NCBI RefSeq assembly: GCF_021740465.1
Contig: NZ_JAIOZR010000004.1
Span: 62,001 to 126,000, forward strand
DNA length: 64,000 nt
Direction: 5' to 3'
From: Chlorobium sp.
GTDB taxonomy: Bacteria; Bacteroidota; Chlorobiia; Chlorobiales; Chlorobiaceae
The notes below the pieces were generated by a model. That model worked only from the letters and a program-made list of their open reading frames with translations. It ran no database searches and was not told the DNA's origin. How positions within the stretch are numbered: position 1 is the stretch's first letter; every line of letters starts with the position of its first letter. The translations under genes were made by a program, and so were the position numbers. This document shows positions 1-8,992 of the stretch, one piece after another.

Positions 1-992
1 AGCAGCGTGGCTCCCTGCGTGACGCTCCGGGAGACCTGACGGTGGAGCTCCATGCGGAGATCGGCTCTTGCAATGGGTCCCACTTCGGTTACGGGATCGA
101 AGGGGTCCCCGGTTCTGGCGCCGAGCATCCTCACAAGAAGAAGCTCCTCGAAGCGTCGCCTGACCGAACGGTGCACGATAAAGCGCTTTGCGGCAATGCA
201 GCTCTGGCCGCTGTTCAGAAGACGGGCGGCGGCACAGGCCGTAACGGCTTTTTCAAGATCAGCGTCTTCAAGCACGATGTAGGGATCGTTTCCACCAAGC
301 TCCATCACGCTGCGCTTCAGCTCCCGGCCGGCCCTTGTGGCCACCGCCCGGCCTGCGGCAGTGCTTCCCGTTACCGAAACCGCCTGTACGGACGGGTGAG
401 CGATAACGGCGCCGGTCAGCGTATCCACATCCTGCAGTGCGATGTGCAGGGTACGATAGATGTTTTCGGGAAAACCGGCGTCACGGAAAACGCTCTCGAT
501 GGCGATTGCGCAACCGGTAACATTGGGAGCGTGCTTGACGATGGCTCCGTTGCCGGCCATCAGGGCAGGTACGGCAAACCGGAAAACCTGCCAGAAGGGA
601 AAGTTCCAGGGCATTACCCCCAGCACCAGGCCGAGAGGCTCGAAAACCACCATGCCTTTTGCACCGTCCATATCGATTTCTTCGGACTTCAGATACCCTT
701 CGGCATTCGCGGCGTAAAAGTCGCATACCCATGCGGATTTCTCGATTTCCGCCACCGCCTGAGCCAGGGGCTTTCCCATTTCGCGGGCCACAAGGGCTCC
801 ATACTCCGCCTTCCGCTCGCGCAGCAGGGCGGCGGCACGCAGCATGAAGCGCGAGCGCTCGTGCATTGCGATGCGGCGCCAGTCGGCGAAATCGCGGTAT
901 GCCTCGTCAAGAACCCCTTCGATGTCGCTCTGCGACATTGCCGGATATTCGGCAAGCACCTCTTCGGTTGCCGGATTGATGGTTACAATCAT
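1..992 (-). CDS. NAD(P)-dependent aldehyde dehydrogenase, succinate-semialdehyde dehydrogenase type (partial, 3' end outside window)
   Basis: The first 330 codons of an aldehyde dehydrogenase are present; the C-terminus runs off the left edge. It starts at the ATG complementary to 990-992 (MIVTINPATEEV). Diagnostic segments are PWNFPFWQVFR (Asn of the oxyanion hole), the cofactor-fold VSVTGSTAAGRA, the catalytic Glu in MELGGNDPY and the nucleophilic Cys in NSGQSCIAAKRF. These fit the Sad/YneI succinate-semialdehyde dehydrogenase branch, which oxidises succinate semialdehyde to succinate, but exact substrate cannot be read from the sequence. Downstream of rsgA on the same strand with only about 45 bases between, so co-transcription is possible. 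Confidence 0.88.
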   Translation of the reverse strand, partial: MIVTINPATEEVLAEYPAMSQSDIEGVLDEAYRDFADWRRIAMHERSRFMLRAAALLRERKAEYGALVAREMGKPLAQAVAEIEKSAWVCDFYAANAEGYLKSEEIDMDGAKGMVVFEPLGLVLGVMPWNFPFWQVFRFAVPALMAGNGAIVKHAPNVTGCAIAIESVFRDAGFPENIYRTLHIALQDVDTLTGAVIAHPSVQAVSVTGSTAAGRAVATRAGRELKRSVMELGGNDPYIVLEDADLEKAVTACAAARLLNSGQSCIAAKRFIVHRSVRRRFEELLLVRMLGARTGDPFDPVTEVGPIARADLRMELHRQVSRSVTQGATL

Positions 993-1037
993 AAATTTCT
1001 GTAGCGTATTTATATGATAAGGTTAAAATGCCGGTAC

Positions 1038-1994
1038 TCAGATACCGTCGTCAAGAGCATCGAAAAGCGCCAGGTAACTTTCGTACCTTCCTGCGTCGAT
1101 CGAGCCCTCCTCGACCGCCCTCCTGACCGCACAGTCCGGTTCGACGGTATGAGAACACGACGTAAAGGCACACTCCTGCATCACCTTGAGAAACTCCCTG
1201 AAGTAAAACCTGAGATTGCTCCTCGTAATATCTGCCAGACTGAACTCCCTGATACCAGGAGTGTCGATGACATAGCCGCCTCCAGGAAGAGGAAGCATTG
1301 TAGCATTGCTTGTCGTATGCACGCCCTTGCCGCTCTTCCAGCTGGTTCTGGAGGTTTTCAGCCGTACGCCGGTCAACAGGTTGATAATGGTTGACTTCCC
1401 TACTCCGGAATGGCCGCTGAATGCTGAAATTCTGCCTTCAAGTGCCTCGACAAGCTCCCCGATACCGGTTTTGTCGTAAACGCTGACGTAGCAGACCGGG
1501 TAGCCGAGAGCCTGGTAGACCTCCATCATCCTGAGTACCCCGGCGTCCCTGTCGAGATCCATTTTGTTGACCACCAGCAGCACCGGAAGCTGTTCGGATT
1601 CGGCAAACACCAGATACCGATCGATAAGACGGGTCGAGAGCGGTGGTTCGTAGGCCGAAACGACCGGCACCAGCAGCTCGATATTGGCCGCTATCACCTG
1701 CTGTTTTTCACGGCTCCGGTTGCGGCGGGGATCCCTTCTGCGTATGAGGGCGCTTTTTCTCGGCTGCACCTGCATGATAATGCCCTCCAGGGCTTCGGTT
1801 CCGCTCAGGGTAAGCTGTACTTCCACCTCATCGCCGACGGCAGCCAGCGAGGAATCGGGGTTGGCGCTCTGCGTTCCCGGAAAGGTTCTGCATCGCAATA
1901 CCCTGCCCTCCGGAGTCGTCACCATATATGCCGCACCGGACGTTCCCGTTACCCTGCCAGTGCAATATAGCTCATTTGTTTTTTTTTCTTTCAT
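1038..1994 (-). CDS. rsgA: Ribosome small-subunit-dependent GTPase A (RsgA/YjeQ)
   Basis: A 318-residue circularly permuted GTPase of 30S subunit maturation. An N-terminal OB-fold region (about residues 8-80) is followed by G motifs in permuted order: NKMD at 143-146, Walker A GHSGVGKS at 194-201 and DTPG at 244-247. The C-terminal zinc finger has C275, C280, H282 and C288. Full length for the family. The family releases late assembly factors and checks the decoding centre of the 30S particle. It lies between recG (stop 36 bases upstream) and the aldehyde dehydrogenase, all on the minus strand. No unusual residues were seen. Confidence 0.96.
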   Translation of the reverse strand: MKEKKTNELYCTGRVTGTSGAAYMVTTPEGRVLRCRTFPGTQSANPDSSLAAVGDEVEVQLTLSGTEALEGIIMQVQPRKSALIRRRDPRRNRSREKQQVIAANIELLVPVVSAYEPPLSTRLIDRYLVFAESEQLPVLLVVNKMDLDRDAGVLRMMEVYQALGYPVCYVSVYDKTGIGELVEALEGRISAFSGHSGVGKSTIINLLTGVRLKTSRTSWKSGKGVHTTSNATMLPLPGGGYVIDTPGIREFSLADITRSNLRFYFREFLKVMQECAFTSCSHTVEPDCAVRRAVEEGSIDAGRYESYLALFDALDDGI

Positions 1995-2030
1995 GCCTGA
2001 ATAACGTGTTAACCTTCTCCGTGTTGTCGC

Positions 2031-4151
2031 TCATCCGATGTCGGCAAGCGTGGAACGGTCATGATAATGACGCAAATAACAGCTTCTGATCATAACGTGT
2101 TCGCGCTTTTCCAGTTCGGGATCTTCGGATGCAAGCGCAAAAGCCGCCTTGCGTGCCGACTGCATGAGCAATGCGTCAAGAAGCGGATCGGCTATCTTCA
2201 GACCGCTCACCATACCGGCCTGCTCCCTGCCGAGCACGTTGCCGGCACCCCTGATTCCGGCATCGATTTCCGAAATCCGGAATCCGTCGGATGTCGCGGC
2301 CATGGCGCCGAGCCGCTCGGAGGCTTCACCGGAAAGCGGCGCATGAACCAGAAAACAGCCCGAAGCATGCCTGCCGCGCCCGACCCTTCCGCGGAGCTGA
2401 TGGAGCTGCGCAAGACCGAACCGTTCGGCATGCTCGATCACCATCACTGTGGCGTTGGGCACATCGACGCCCACCTCGATCACCGTCGTGCCGACCAGCA
2501 CATCGAGATCGCCGGCTCTGAACCGGTCCATGACCGACTCCTTGAGCTCGGGCGACATCTGGCCGTGAATGAGGCCGAGGCGCAGACCGGCGAGCACGGT
2601 GGCCGAGAGCTCCTCGTAGCTTTCCACGGCGGAGCGCAGATCGATTTTTTCCGACTCCTCGACAAGCGGATAGACAATATAGGCCTGCCGTCCCGATTCC
2701 ACCTCGCGCCGAAGCGCTTCGTAGACCCGTTTTTTGGCGTTTTCGGGAACAAGCGACGTTTTCACGGGCACTCTCCCTTCCGGCATGGTATCGATAACGG
2801 AGAGATCGAGATCGCCGAACCCCGCCATGGTGAGGGTTCTCGGAATCGGGGTAGCCGTCATGAGCAGCACGTGCGGACTCGCAGCCTTTTCCTGCAGGGC
2901 TTTGCGCTGCAGGACGCCGAACCGGTGCTGCTCGTCGATGATCACCAGACCGAGGCGTGAAAACGAAACGGCTTTTTCGATCATGGCGTGCGTACCCACC
3001 GCAACCGTCACCGAACCGCTTTCAAGGCCGGCCAGCACGGTCTCCCTTGCCCGCTTCGGCTGACGGCCGGCAAGCAGCGCGACATCGATGCCGAGCGGAG
3101 AGAGCCAGCGCTTCAGCGACAGATAGTGCTGGACGGCAAGAATTTCCGTCGGCGCCATGAATGCCGACTGCAGGCCGTTATCGGCGGCCAGCGCCATGGA
3201 AAACATGGCCACCAGCGTTTTGCCCGACCCCACATCGCCCTGCAGCAGCCGGTTCATGGGGCGGGCGCTTCTCAGGTCACGGTAGATCTCCCTGATCACC
3301 TCCTTCTGGGCTCCGGTCAGGGTAAAGGGAAGACCGGCATAAAACCGTCGGGTAATCTCTCCCGAATGGGTAAGCGCGGGGGCGCTGCGGTTCTTTTCAA
3401 GCTCTTTGCGGCGAAGCGCGAACAGCAGCTGGGTGTAGAACAGCTCGGTCCATTTCATGCGCGTTCGCGCTGCCTCGAGCCGTTCATGCGAAGAGGGAAA
3501 ATGCATCTCACGGTAGGCTTCGGAAAGCGGCAGCAGGTCGTGCATACGGACGATATCGGGCGTGAGATTCTCCTCACTGCCGAGCGTGAAGCGCTCGAAA
3601 GCTGCGGCAACGATGGTGCGCAGCTGACGTGAGTTCAGGCCCCCCTGCTTCATGGCCGCGCTGGTGGAATAGAGAGGTATGATCCTTCCGGTATGGAACA
3701 GTTCATAATCGGTATGCCCCTGGAGCAACCCTTCGGCGGCAGTTACGCCGAGGTGCTCGAAATCAGGATGCTGCATCTGGCGCCGGCCTCCGAAAAACCC
3801 CGCTTTTCCGTGTACGGCAAGCGCGTCGCCGGGAGCGATACCCGAAGCGAAGTACCGCACCCCCCTGAACCATGTCAGCTCCACGGAGCCGGTGCCGTCA
3901 TCGAGCACCGCCCTGAAGCGGCTCCTGCCGGACCCGCTGCCTTCAATACGCGCCTGCAGAACCGTACCGGCAACCGTCACCGATTCGCCGTCGCGGAGTT
4001 CACCGATTTTTCTGATGGTGCTGCGGTCAAGATAGCGGCGGGGAAAATAGTCGAACAGATCCTGGGGCGTCTGGATACCTTCCGCTTCGAGGATTGCCGC
4101 GCGCTTCGGTCCGACCCCCTTCAGGCTGGTTAATGGTGAGAAGACGGCCAT
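2031..4151 (-). CDS. recG: ATP-dependent DNA helicase RecG
   Basis: A 706-residue branch-migration helicase that acts on Holliday junctions and stalled forks. The N-terminus has the helix-hairpin-helix-like [10 protein letters not shown], then the wedge OB domain (about 55-150) that contacts the junction. Superfamily 2 motifs are Walker A GDVGSGKT (305-312), the DEQH box (406-409), TATPIPRT and the motif VI region GRVGRGRH. Length is normal. The first ATG (complement of 4149-4151) sits directly before the conserved N-terminus. Divergent from rpmE, with about 105 bases between the two starts. Confidence 0.97.
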   Translation of the reverse strand: MAVFSPLTSLKGVGPKRAAILEAEGIQTPQDLFDYFPRRYLDRSTIRKIGELRDGESVTVAGTVLQARIEGSGSGRSRFRAVLDDGTGSVELTWFRGVRYFASGIAPGDALAVHGKAGFFGGRRQMQHPDFEHLGVTAAEGLLQGHTDYELFHTGRIIPLYSTSAAMKQGGLNSRQLRTIVAAAFERFTLGSEENLTPDIVRMHDLLPLSEAYREMHFPSSHERLEAARTRMKWTELFYTQLLFALRRKELEKNRSAPALTHSGEITRRFYAGLPFTLTGAQKEVIREIYRDLRSARPMNRLLQGDVGSGKTLVAMFSMALAADNGLQSAFMAPTEILAVQHYLSLKRWLSPLGIDVALLAGRQPKRARETVLAGLESGSVTVAVGTHAMIEKAVSFSRLGLVIIDEQHRFGVLQRKALQEKAASPHVLLMTATPIPRTLTMAGFGDLDLSVIDTMPEGRVPVKTSLVPENAKKRVYEALRREVESGRQAYIVYPLVEESEKIDLRSAVESYEELSATVLAGLRLGLIHGQMSPELKESVMDRFRAGDLDVLVGTTVIEVGVDVPNATVMVIEHAERFGLAQLHQLRGRVGRGRHASGCFLVHAPLSGEASERLGAMAATSDGFRISEIDAGIRGAGNVLGREQAGMVSGLKIADPLLDALLMQSARKAAFALASEDPELEKREHVMIRSCYLRHYHDRSTLADIG

Positions 4152-4160
4152 AGGAAAGCT

Positions 4161-4192
4161 GTTGTATCTCGATGGGATTTCTTGTATATTAG
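4161..4192 (+). promoter_or_regulatory. Candidate FCB-type promoter of rpmE
   Basis: GTTG at 4161-4164 and TATATTAG at 4185-4192 are separated by 20 bases, close to the Bacteroidetes/Chlorobi-group pattern TTTG-N19-21-TAnnTTTG (two mismatches in total). The element lies about 65 bases upstream of the rpmE start in the recG/rpmE divergent gap. Inference from pattern only. Confidence 0.35.
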
Positions 4193-4256
4193 CAGCCTTA
4201 TTATTTTTTATCAGCAGGCCACATCAATTTTCTGCACGAGAAAGCACAGAAATCAC

Positions 4257-4484
4257 ATGAAAAAGGATATTCACCCAAAGTATACGAAAGTTACAGCCAA
4301 CTGCGCCAACTGCGGCAACGCTTTTGAAACCCGTTCAACCCGCAATACCATCAAGGTTGACATCTGCAACAACTGCCATCCGTTCTACACCGGCAAGCAG
4401 ATGCTCGTCGATACGGCCGGCCGCGTCGAACGCTTCAACAAACGGTTCGCAAAATCAACTGCAGCACAGGCCAAGGCTCAATAA
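4257..4484 (+). CDS. rpmE: 50S ribosomal protein L31 (bL31, zinc-binding form)
   Basis: A 75-residue L31. I chose the ATG at 4257 ([12 protein letters not shown]), which matches the family N-terminus; the in-frame ATG at 4182 would add a 25-residue tail unlike L31. The protein keeps the zinc ligands, a CANC pair near residue 15 and a CNNC pair near residue 35, so it is the C+ form that can act as a zinc store. Followed 48 bases later by frr on the same strand, a translation-factor pair that is probably co-transcribed. Confidence 0.95.
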   Translation: MKKDIHPKYTKVTANCANCGNAFETRSTRNTIKVDICNNCHPFYTGKQMLVDTAGRVERFNKRFAKSTAAQAKAQ

Positions 4485-4532
4485 GGGTATCAGCTCTTCC
4501 AAGCAATCTGTATAAACCTATCGGAAACCGCC

Positions 4533-5093
4533 ATGAAAGTAAAAGAGGTCGCACAGAAGATTGAGCCGAAAATGAAGAAAACCATCGAGGCGTTTCAGCA
4601 TGAAATCGCTTCGATCCGTACAGGAAAAGCCACGACGACGCTGCTCGACCGGGTAAAGGTTGAAGCTTACGGCCAGCTGATGCCTCTCAAACAGGTCGGC
4701 AACATCGGCGTTATGGATGTACACACCCTTATCGTGCAGGTCTGGGACAAGTCGATGGTATCGGCCACCGAGCGGGCTATCCGCGACGCCAACCTGGGCC
4801 TGAACCCTTCGGCCGACGGCCAGAACATCAGGGTATCCATTCCCCCGCTTACCGAAGAGAGAAGAAAGGAGTTCGTGAAGCTCACCAAGAAATTCGGAGA
4901 GGATTCGAAGGTGTCGCTCCGGAACCTGCGCCGCGACATGATTCACGAGATCGAGAAGCTGGAGAAGGATAAAGCCATCAGCGAGGACGACAAAAACCGC
5001 GGCAAAAAAGAGGCCGACGACCTCCTGCACAAATTCGAAAAACAGCTCTCCGACCTGATCGCGCAGAAAGAGAAGGAGATCATGGAGGTCTGA
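4533..5093 (+). CDS. frr: Ribosome recycling factor
   Basis: A 186-residue protein of normal RRF length. It shows the usual MKKTIEAFQHEIASIRTGKA start and the ILVQVWDKS-like hinge (LIVQVWDKSM), followed by the long charged helix ending in QLSDLIAQKEKEIMEV. RRF acts with EF-G to split the post-termination 70S ribosome and free mRNA and tRNA. It is the last gene of the rpmE-frr pair and is followed by a strong hairpin terminator at 5117-5146. Confidence 0.97.
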   Translation: MKVKEVAQKIEPKMKKTIEAFQHEIASIRTGKATTTLLDRVKVEAYGQLMPLKQVGNIGVMDVHTLIVQVWDKSMVSATERAIRDANLGLNPSADGQNIRVSIPPLTEERRKEFVKLTKKFGEDSKVSLRNLRRDMIHEIEKLEKDKAISEDDKNRGKKEADDLLHKFEKQLSDLIAQKEKEIMEV

Positions 5094-5116
5094 GAAGATC
5101 GATCCACGTCATTGCA

Positions 5117-5146
5117 GGAAAAAGCCGGAACCCCCGGCTTTTTCTG
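5117..5146. terminator. Bidirectional intrinsic terminator between frr and the ArsC-type gene
   Basis: Ten-base stem (AAAAAGCCGG at 5119-5128 pairing with CCGGCTTTTT at 5134-5143) with a five-base loop. The A-tract and T-tract at the two ends let it serve both convergent genes. Confidence 0.85.
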
Positions 5147-5169
5147 TTTTCGGGAAAACCTTCCGGAGC

Positions 5170-5610
5170 CTACACCGCCAGCCCGTTCACCCACTCCCGA
5201 AGCTTCTCCTGCAGTTCGTCGCGCACGCTGCGGAACAGGGCAAGCTGTTCGTCAGCGCTACCCTGCAGTGCAGCCGGATCGTCGAGCGGCCAGTAATGCC
5301 GGTTGCCCTCCATAAGGCCGGGCCAGATGCGGGGACAGGTCGCCTGTGCCCTGTTGCATACGACGATGAGGTAGTGCACGGGCACCTTGCCGAGATAGGC
5401 GTCAACGGCTTTTGGTTTCTGGCCGCCGATATCGATCCCGATTTCCCGCATGACCTCGACGGCAATGGGATGCACTTCATCTTTCGGCTCGAGTCCGGCG
5501 CTCATCGCCTCGAAACGGTCGCCGGCAATATGGCGGAGCAACCCTTCGGCCATCTGGCTTCGAGCCGAATTGCCGGTGCAGAGAAAAAGCACGTTTTTTT
5601 TCTTTTCCAT
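5170..5610 (-). CDS. Thioredoxin-coupled arsenate reductase / low-molecular-weight protein tyrosine phosphatase family
   Basis: A 146-residue protein when started at the ATG complementary to 5608-5610, giving MEKKKNVLFLCTGNSARS; an upstream in-frame start would overlap phoU. The P-loop CTGNSARS is the CX5R signature with nucleophile C11. The extra cysteines C85 and C92 in CNRAQATC reproduce the Cys82/Cys89 relay of the thioredoxin-dependent ArsC branch, so arsenate reduction is more likely than plain phosphatase activity. It follows phoU by 46 bases on the same strand; no arsenite transporter or ArsR gene is nearby. Activity is inferred from motif only. Confidence 0.8.
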   Translation of the reverse strand: MEKKKNVLFLCTGNSARSQMAEGLLRHIAGDRFEAMSAGLEPKDEVHPIAVEVMREIGIDIGGQKPKAVDAYLGKVPVHYLIVVCNRAQATCPRIWPGLMEGNRHYWPLDDPAALQGSADEQLALFRSVRDELQEKLREWVNGLAV

Positions 5611-5656
5611 TGATGGTAATAATGATTTGGATGACGAATGGCCGCAAAGAAACCGT

Positions 5657-6343
5657 TCAATTCCTGAGCGAATCCAGCAGCTTTTCATAGGAGTTGTCCT
5701 TTTGACGCGCACTCTCTCCTGTTACCAGATACACAACCTCGCGGGCTATTTTCACGGCGTGGTCGGCTATGCGCTCCAGATAACGGGATATGCTCAGAAC
5801 GGCAATAAGCTGATCGATATCCGCAGCGGGCTCCTTCATCGAGGCCATGGCTTTTTTGAAAATCACCCGGTGCATGAGGTCAATCTCCTCTTCAAGTTCG
5901 TCGATCTGCATGGCCAACCCATGATCTCTGAGCGCAAAGGCGTCGACGGCTTTTTTCACCATCTCGCCGGCCTTCATGCCCATGGAGCCGAAATCGAAGG
6001 CGCGCTCCAGAACGGAACCGATATCCGGCAGTCTCTCTGCGACATGTACCGACAGATCGCCTATTCGTTCGAGGTTGTCGTTGATTTTCATGATGGCTAC
6101 AATCGTTCTGAGATCTTTGGCCACAGGCTGCTGAAGGGCAAGAAAGGAGAGACACTGCGATTCAAGCTGAATTTCGGAATCGTCGATTTCCCCGTCGGCA
6201 CTCTTGACCTGCAGGGCCTTATCCTTGTCGAGCGATTGCAGAGCCTCGATGGCGAGCTTGAAATTCCGGAGTACGCTTCCGGATAACGCCACAAGAGAAT
6301 CCGACAGATCCCTGATGTGTTCGTGAACAGGTCGTTCAGCCAT
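5657..6343 (-). CDS. phoU: Phosphate signalling / transport regulator PhoU
   Basis: A 228-residue all-helical PhoU with the two tandem three-helix repeats of the family. The ATG complementary to 6341-6343 (MAERPVHEHIRDLSDSL) is preferred because the upstream extension to 6406 looks like untranslated sequence. Characteristic segments are DGEIDDSEIQLESQ and ISRYLERIADHAVKIAREVVYLVTG, the metal-cluster motifs of the two repeats. PhoU restrains Pst phosphate uptake and PhoR signalling, but no pst or phoBR genes lie in this window. The ArsC-type gene downstream may share its transcript. Confidence 0.93.
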   Translation of the reverse strand: MAERPVHEHIRDLSDSLVALSGSVLRNFKLAIEALQSLDKDKALQVKSADGEIDDSEIQLESQCLSFLALQQPVAKDLRTIVAIMKINDNLERIGDLSVHVAERLPDIGSVLERAFDFGSMGMKAGEMVKKAVDAFALRDHGLAMQIDELEEEIDLMHRVIFKKAMASMKEPAADIDQLIAVLSISRYLERIADHAVKIAREVVYLVTGESARQKDNSYEKLLDSLRN

Positions 6344-6606
6344 GATTGCAGTCGTTAAAATGTTTGCTGAAAGGAAAAAGCTGCGTTTTCGCGAGAGCAG
6401 GAACAACCTTGCGGAGCACCGGTACCTGCATAATTACACCTGCATTGCAAGATATGCAGCGGAATATTGAGGAATCGTTACGCCCGGGTTAAGGAATTGT
6501 TAAATGCGCCACTGGAAAGCACTGCCCCGGCCAAAGCCGTCAGGCTGGAGAAGCGGAGCTGAGGAGGCCGGCCGGAGAGTGGGAATTTCCGGTTCCAGCC
6601 TCTATT

Positions 6607-6630
6607 CGTTATATTGTCTTTTCTATAACG
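6607..6630. promoter_or_regulatory. ModE-like operator palindrome
   Basis: Arms CGTTATA (6607-6613) and TATAACG (6624-6630) are exact inverted repeats around a 10-base spacer TTGTCTTTTC. From memory, E. coli ModE operators have the same arms, the same overall length of about 24 bases and even a TTGTC start to the spacer. It lies 322 bases upstream of modD. Binding by a molybdate-responsive repressor is inferred; no modE gene is in the window. Confidence 0.6.
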
Positions 6631-6745
6631 GGAACAACCGCCGCACAACGCTGATTCGGATAACGGGGTCAAAAGCTTTTCAACATATATGTAAGATAAC
6701 GTCGTTCATACGAACCAGTAAATCTTAATTTATTAGGCTTAATGA

Positions 6746-6774
6746 TTGATTTAACTAAAAAAACACTATATTAT
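6746..6774 (+). promoter_or_regulatory. Candidate sigma-70-like promoter of the mod cluster
   Basis: TTGATT (6746-6751) and TATTAT (6769-6774) are 17 bases apart in the AT-rich part of the leader, about 175 bases before modD. AT-richness makes chance matches common. Confidence 0.3.
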
Positions 6775-6914
6775 ACCCACCAATAACATAATTAAATCGA
6801 CCTAACAAAAAAAACAAACCGATAGCTGAACCAGAGAGCATCCCGTATGCCACCGGAAGTAAAAACCGTCATCTTTCGCCTTCCGACAAGAAAATCCTCT
6901 CTTTTTTTGCTGAT

Positions 6915-6938
6915 CGGAATAGCGGCGATGCTATAACG
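6915..6938. promoter_or_regulatory. Possible second, degenerate ModE-like site
   Basis: The right arm TATAACG (6932-6938) is perfect and the left arm CGGAATA (6915-6921) matches CGTTATA at five of seven positions, with the same 10-base spacing as the upstream palindrome. It ends 13 bases before the modD start codon, where a bound repressor could block transcription. Weaker than the first site. Confidence 0.35.
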
Positions 6939-6951
6939 AATAAAGAGAACC

Positions 6952-7800
6952 ATGATACTGTACCAACTGCCGGATCCGGATATCGAACGCTTTATCGAGG
7001 AGGATGTGCCGTACGGCGACCTCACAACCACCCTGCTCGGCATCGGCGGAGGGCCGGGAACCATTACCTTTGCGAGCCGGCATCACACCGTGCTCTCGTG
7101 TACCGAGGAGGCCGCAAGGGTACTGGAGATGTGCGGCGCCACGGTGCTGTCGATTCTGCCGAGCGGAACGGCAGTGGAAACCGGGACGACTTTTCTGGCC
7201 GCATCGGGCAGTGCGGCGAGCCTGCACGCGGGATGGAAGGTAGCCCTGAACCTCCTGGAGTACGCTTCGGGCATTGCAACGCGCACCAAAAAAGTGGTAC
7301 AGGCCGCACGCTCCGCCAATCCCGGCATTTCGGTGGTCACCACCCGGAAGTCGTTCCCCGGGACGAAAAAGGTGGCCATCAAGGCCATCATGGCCGGAGG
7401 CGCGCTTCCCCACCGTCTGGGACTTTCGGAAACCATCCTCGTGTTCCGTCAGCATACGGCCTTCCTCGGGGGATTGGAAAGGTTTCTCGACCAGCTTGCT
7501 CCCCTGAAAGCGCGCGCACCGGAAAACAAGGTCATCGTAGAAGCCGATACTGCCGAAGAGGCGCTGAAAATCGCAGCGGCCGGAGCCGACGTGGTACAGG
7601 TGGACAAGATGGCTGTCGAGGAACTCGCAATACTGGCAGACGAAATACACCGGAAGTTCCCCGGCGTGAAGCTTTCGGCGGCGGGTGGCATCGATGCCGG
7701 GAATGCCGCGCCTTACGCCGGTACCGGCGTGGATATCCTCGTGCTCTCGTCGGTCTATTTCGGCAAGCCTGCCGACATTTCCGTTATTATCGAACCATAA
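6952..7800 (+). CDS. modD: ModD protein (quinolinate phosphoribosyltransferase-like)
   Basis: A 282-residue NadC-fold protein. The N-terminus EEDVPYGDLTT and the central TTRKSFPGTKK...AGGALPHRLGLSE match the phosphoribosyltransferase active-site region of NadC, in the ModD variant found with molybdate transport genes. The C-terminal half closes the barrel (AAGGIDAGNAAPYAGTGVDILVLSSVYFG). The exact reaction of ModD has not been settled to my knowledge, so no substrate is assigned. First gene of the mod cluster; modA begins 12 bases after its stop. The placement of modD ahead of modA is uncommon. Confidence 0.88.
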   Translation: MILYQLPDPDIERFIEEDVPYGDLTTTLLGIGGGPGTITFASRHHTVLSCTEEAARVLEMCGATVLSILPSGTAVETGTTFLAASGSAASLHAGWKVALNLLEYASGIATRTKKVVQAARSANPGISVVTTRKSFPGTKKVAIKAIMAGGALPHRLGLSETILVFRQHTAFLGGLERFLDQLAPLKARAPENKVIVEADTAEEALKIAAAGADVVQVDKMAVEELAILADEIHRKFPGVKLSAAGGIDAGNAAPYAGTGVDILVLSSVYFGKPADISVIIEP

Positions 7801-7812
7801 CCTTCAATCCCG

Positions 7813-8598
7813 ATGAACTCCGTCATGAAAAAACCGACTCGAATCCTCACTGTTTTTTGTGTGATGCTCATTTTTGCATCCTCTCCGCTGCAGGCAGGTC
7901 AGGTACGCATTACCGCGGCTTCGGATCTGCAGTACGCAATGAAGGAGATCATCAGCGCATACAAAAAGAAAAACCCTGAAGACAAGGTGTCGGCAGTTTT
8001 TGGTTCATCCGGAAAAGCGTTCTCACAGATCGAGAATGGGGCACCTTACGACATGTTCTTCTCGGCGGATATCAGCTACCCTGAAAAGCTCAAAACTTCC
8101 GGCTCGGCTATTTCCGAACCGAAACCTTATGCGATCGGGAGAATGACCGTATGGGTCACCAAATCAAGCGGACTCGATGCAAAAAAAGGCATCAGACTGC
8201 TCTCCGATCCCAAAGTCAGAAAAATCGCCATGGCTAACCCTGAACATGCTCCATACGGAAGGATCGCCAGGGAGGTAATGGAGCATTACAAGGTGTACGA
8301 CAACATAAAAAACCGGATTGTCCTTGGTGAAAACATCCAGCAGACCGCACAGTTCGTACAGACCGGTGCTGCAGATGTCGGCATGATTGCCTATTCGCTC
8401 GCCCTCGCACCCGTACTTGCAAAAGAGGGTAATTACTATCTCATTCCTGAAAATATCCATAAACCTATCCTGCAGGGTTATGTGCTGCTCAAGCCAGCCT
8501 CGGGAAACAGGACTGCCAAAAAATTCGAACTCTTTATCGGCTCGGCGGAAGCAAGGAGTATTTTCAAGCGCTACGGATTCACCCTGCCCAATGAATAA
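7813..8598 (+). CDS. modA: Molybdate ABC transporter, periplasmic substrate-binding protein
   Basis: A 261-residue binding protein. A signal peptide is visible (basic MKKPTR, hydrophobic core, cleavage likely after LQAG), so it is exported to the periplasm. Ligand-site segments are ITAASDLQ and VSAVFGSSGKAFSQIENGAPYDMFFSAD, typical of the ModA family that binds molybdate or tungstate through Ser/Thr hydroxyls. Start may be 7813 or the ATG at 7825, which gives a more standard signal peptide. Its last codons overlap the di-TOBE gene by eight bases, indicating translational coupling. Confidence 0.93.
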   Translation: MNSVMKKPTRILTVFCVMLIFASSPLQAGQVRITAASDLQYAMKEIISAYKKKNPEDKVSAVFGSSGKAFSQIENGAPYDMFFSADISYPEKLKTSGSAISEPKPYAIGRMTVWVTKSSGLDAKKGIRLLSDPKVRKIAMANPEHAPYGRIAREVMEHYKVYDNIKNRIVLGENIQQTAQFVQTGAADVGMIAYSLALAPVLAKEGNYYLIPENIHKPILQGYVLLKPASGNRTAKKFELFIGSAEARSIFKRYGFTLPNE

Positions 8599-8992
8599 GC
8601 TTGCCGCAGTAATAGAAAAGGTGGAACGGCACGAATCGCTCTGCTTCCTCGAACTCGACGCTTCGGGCACCAGCCTTTCAATGCTGCTCTTCGACCTGAA
8701 ACCAGAGTTCAGCGAAGGTAGCCGGGTGCAAGCGCTCTTCAAGGAGACCGAAGTGGTTCTGGCAAAGCGGCTCAGCGGTGAAATCAGCTTCAGCAACCGC
8801 TTCCAGGCAGTAATCAGGAAAATCGGCACCGGGAGCATTCTTGCCGATGTCTCCCTCTCCTGCCCTGCCGGAGAGTTCAGCAGCATCATTACCATGAAGG
8901 CTCTTCGACGGCTGGCGCTCGAACCGGGCGACGAGGTGACCGTAATGGTCAAGGCAAGCCAGATCTCTCTGGAGGCTGCTCATGACGCTTGA
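8591..8992 (+). CDS. Di-TOBE domain molybdate-binding protein
   Basis: A 133-residue protein made of two TOBE-like halves (about residues 3-62 and 66-128), the second containing AVIRKIGTGSILADVSL and PGDEVTVMVKASQISL. TOBE pairs bind oxyanions such as molybdate and occur at the C-terminus of ModC or ModE or as free Mop proteins. Here the gene sits between modA and modB and overlaps both (8 bases with modA, 11 with modB). No DNA-binding helix is present, so it is not a ModE. A cytoplasmic Mo store or chaperone is the likely role; that is inference. Confidence 0.75.
   Translation: MNKLAAVIEKVERHESLCFLELDASGTSLSMLLFDLKPEFSEGSRVQALFKETEVVLAKRLSGEISFSNRFQAVIRKIGTGSILADVSLSCPAGEFSSIITMKALRRLALEPGDEVTVMVKASQISLEAAHDA

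Larger units (their letters stand above)
6344..6951. other. Long divergent intergenic region between phoU and the mod cluster
   Basis: About 600 bases without a supportable gene. The right half (about 6640-6950) is markedly more AT-rich than the neighbouring genes. It contains a near-perfect ModE-like palindrome (6607-6630), a weaker second copy just before modD (6915-6938) and a sigma-70-like hexamer pair (6746-6774). Short open frames present on both strands have no recognisable product and no ribosome-binding site. Confidence 0.6.

Noticed and set aside
6344-6951. A molybdenum-cofactor riboswitch in the long mod leader
   Set aside because: I could not find the conserved Moco-element core or its paired stems; the ModE-like palindrome explains regulation better.
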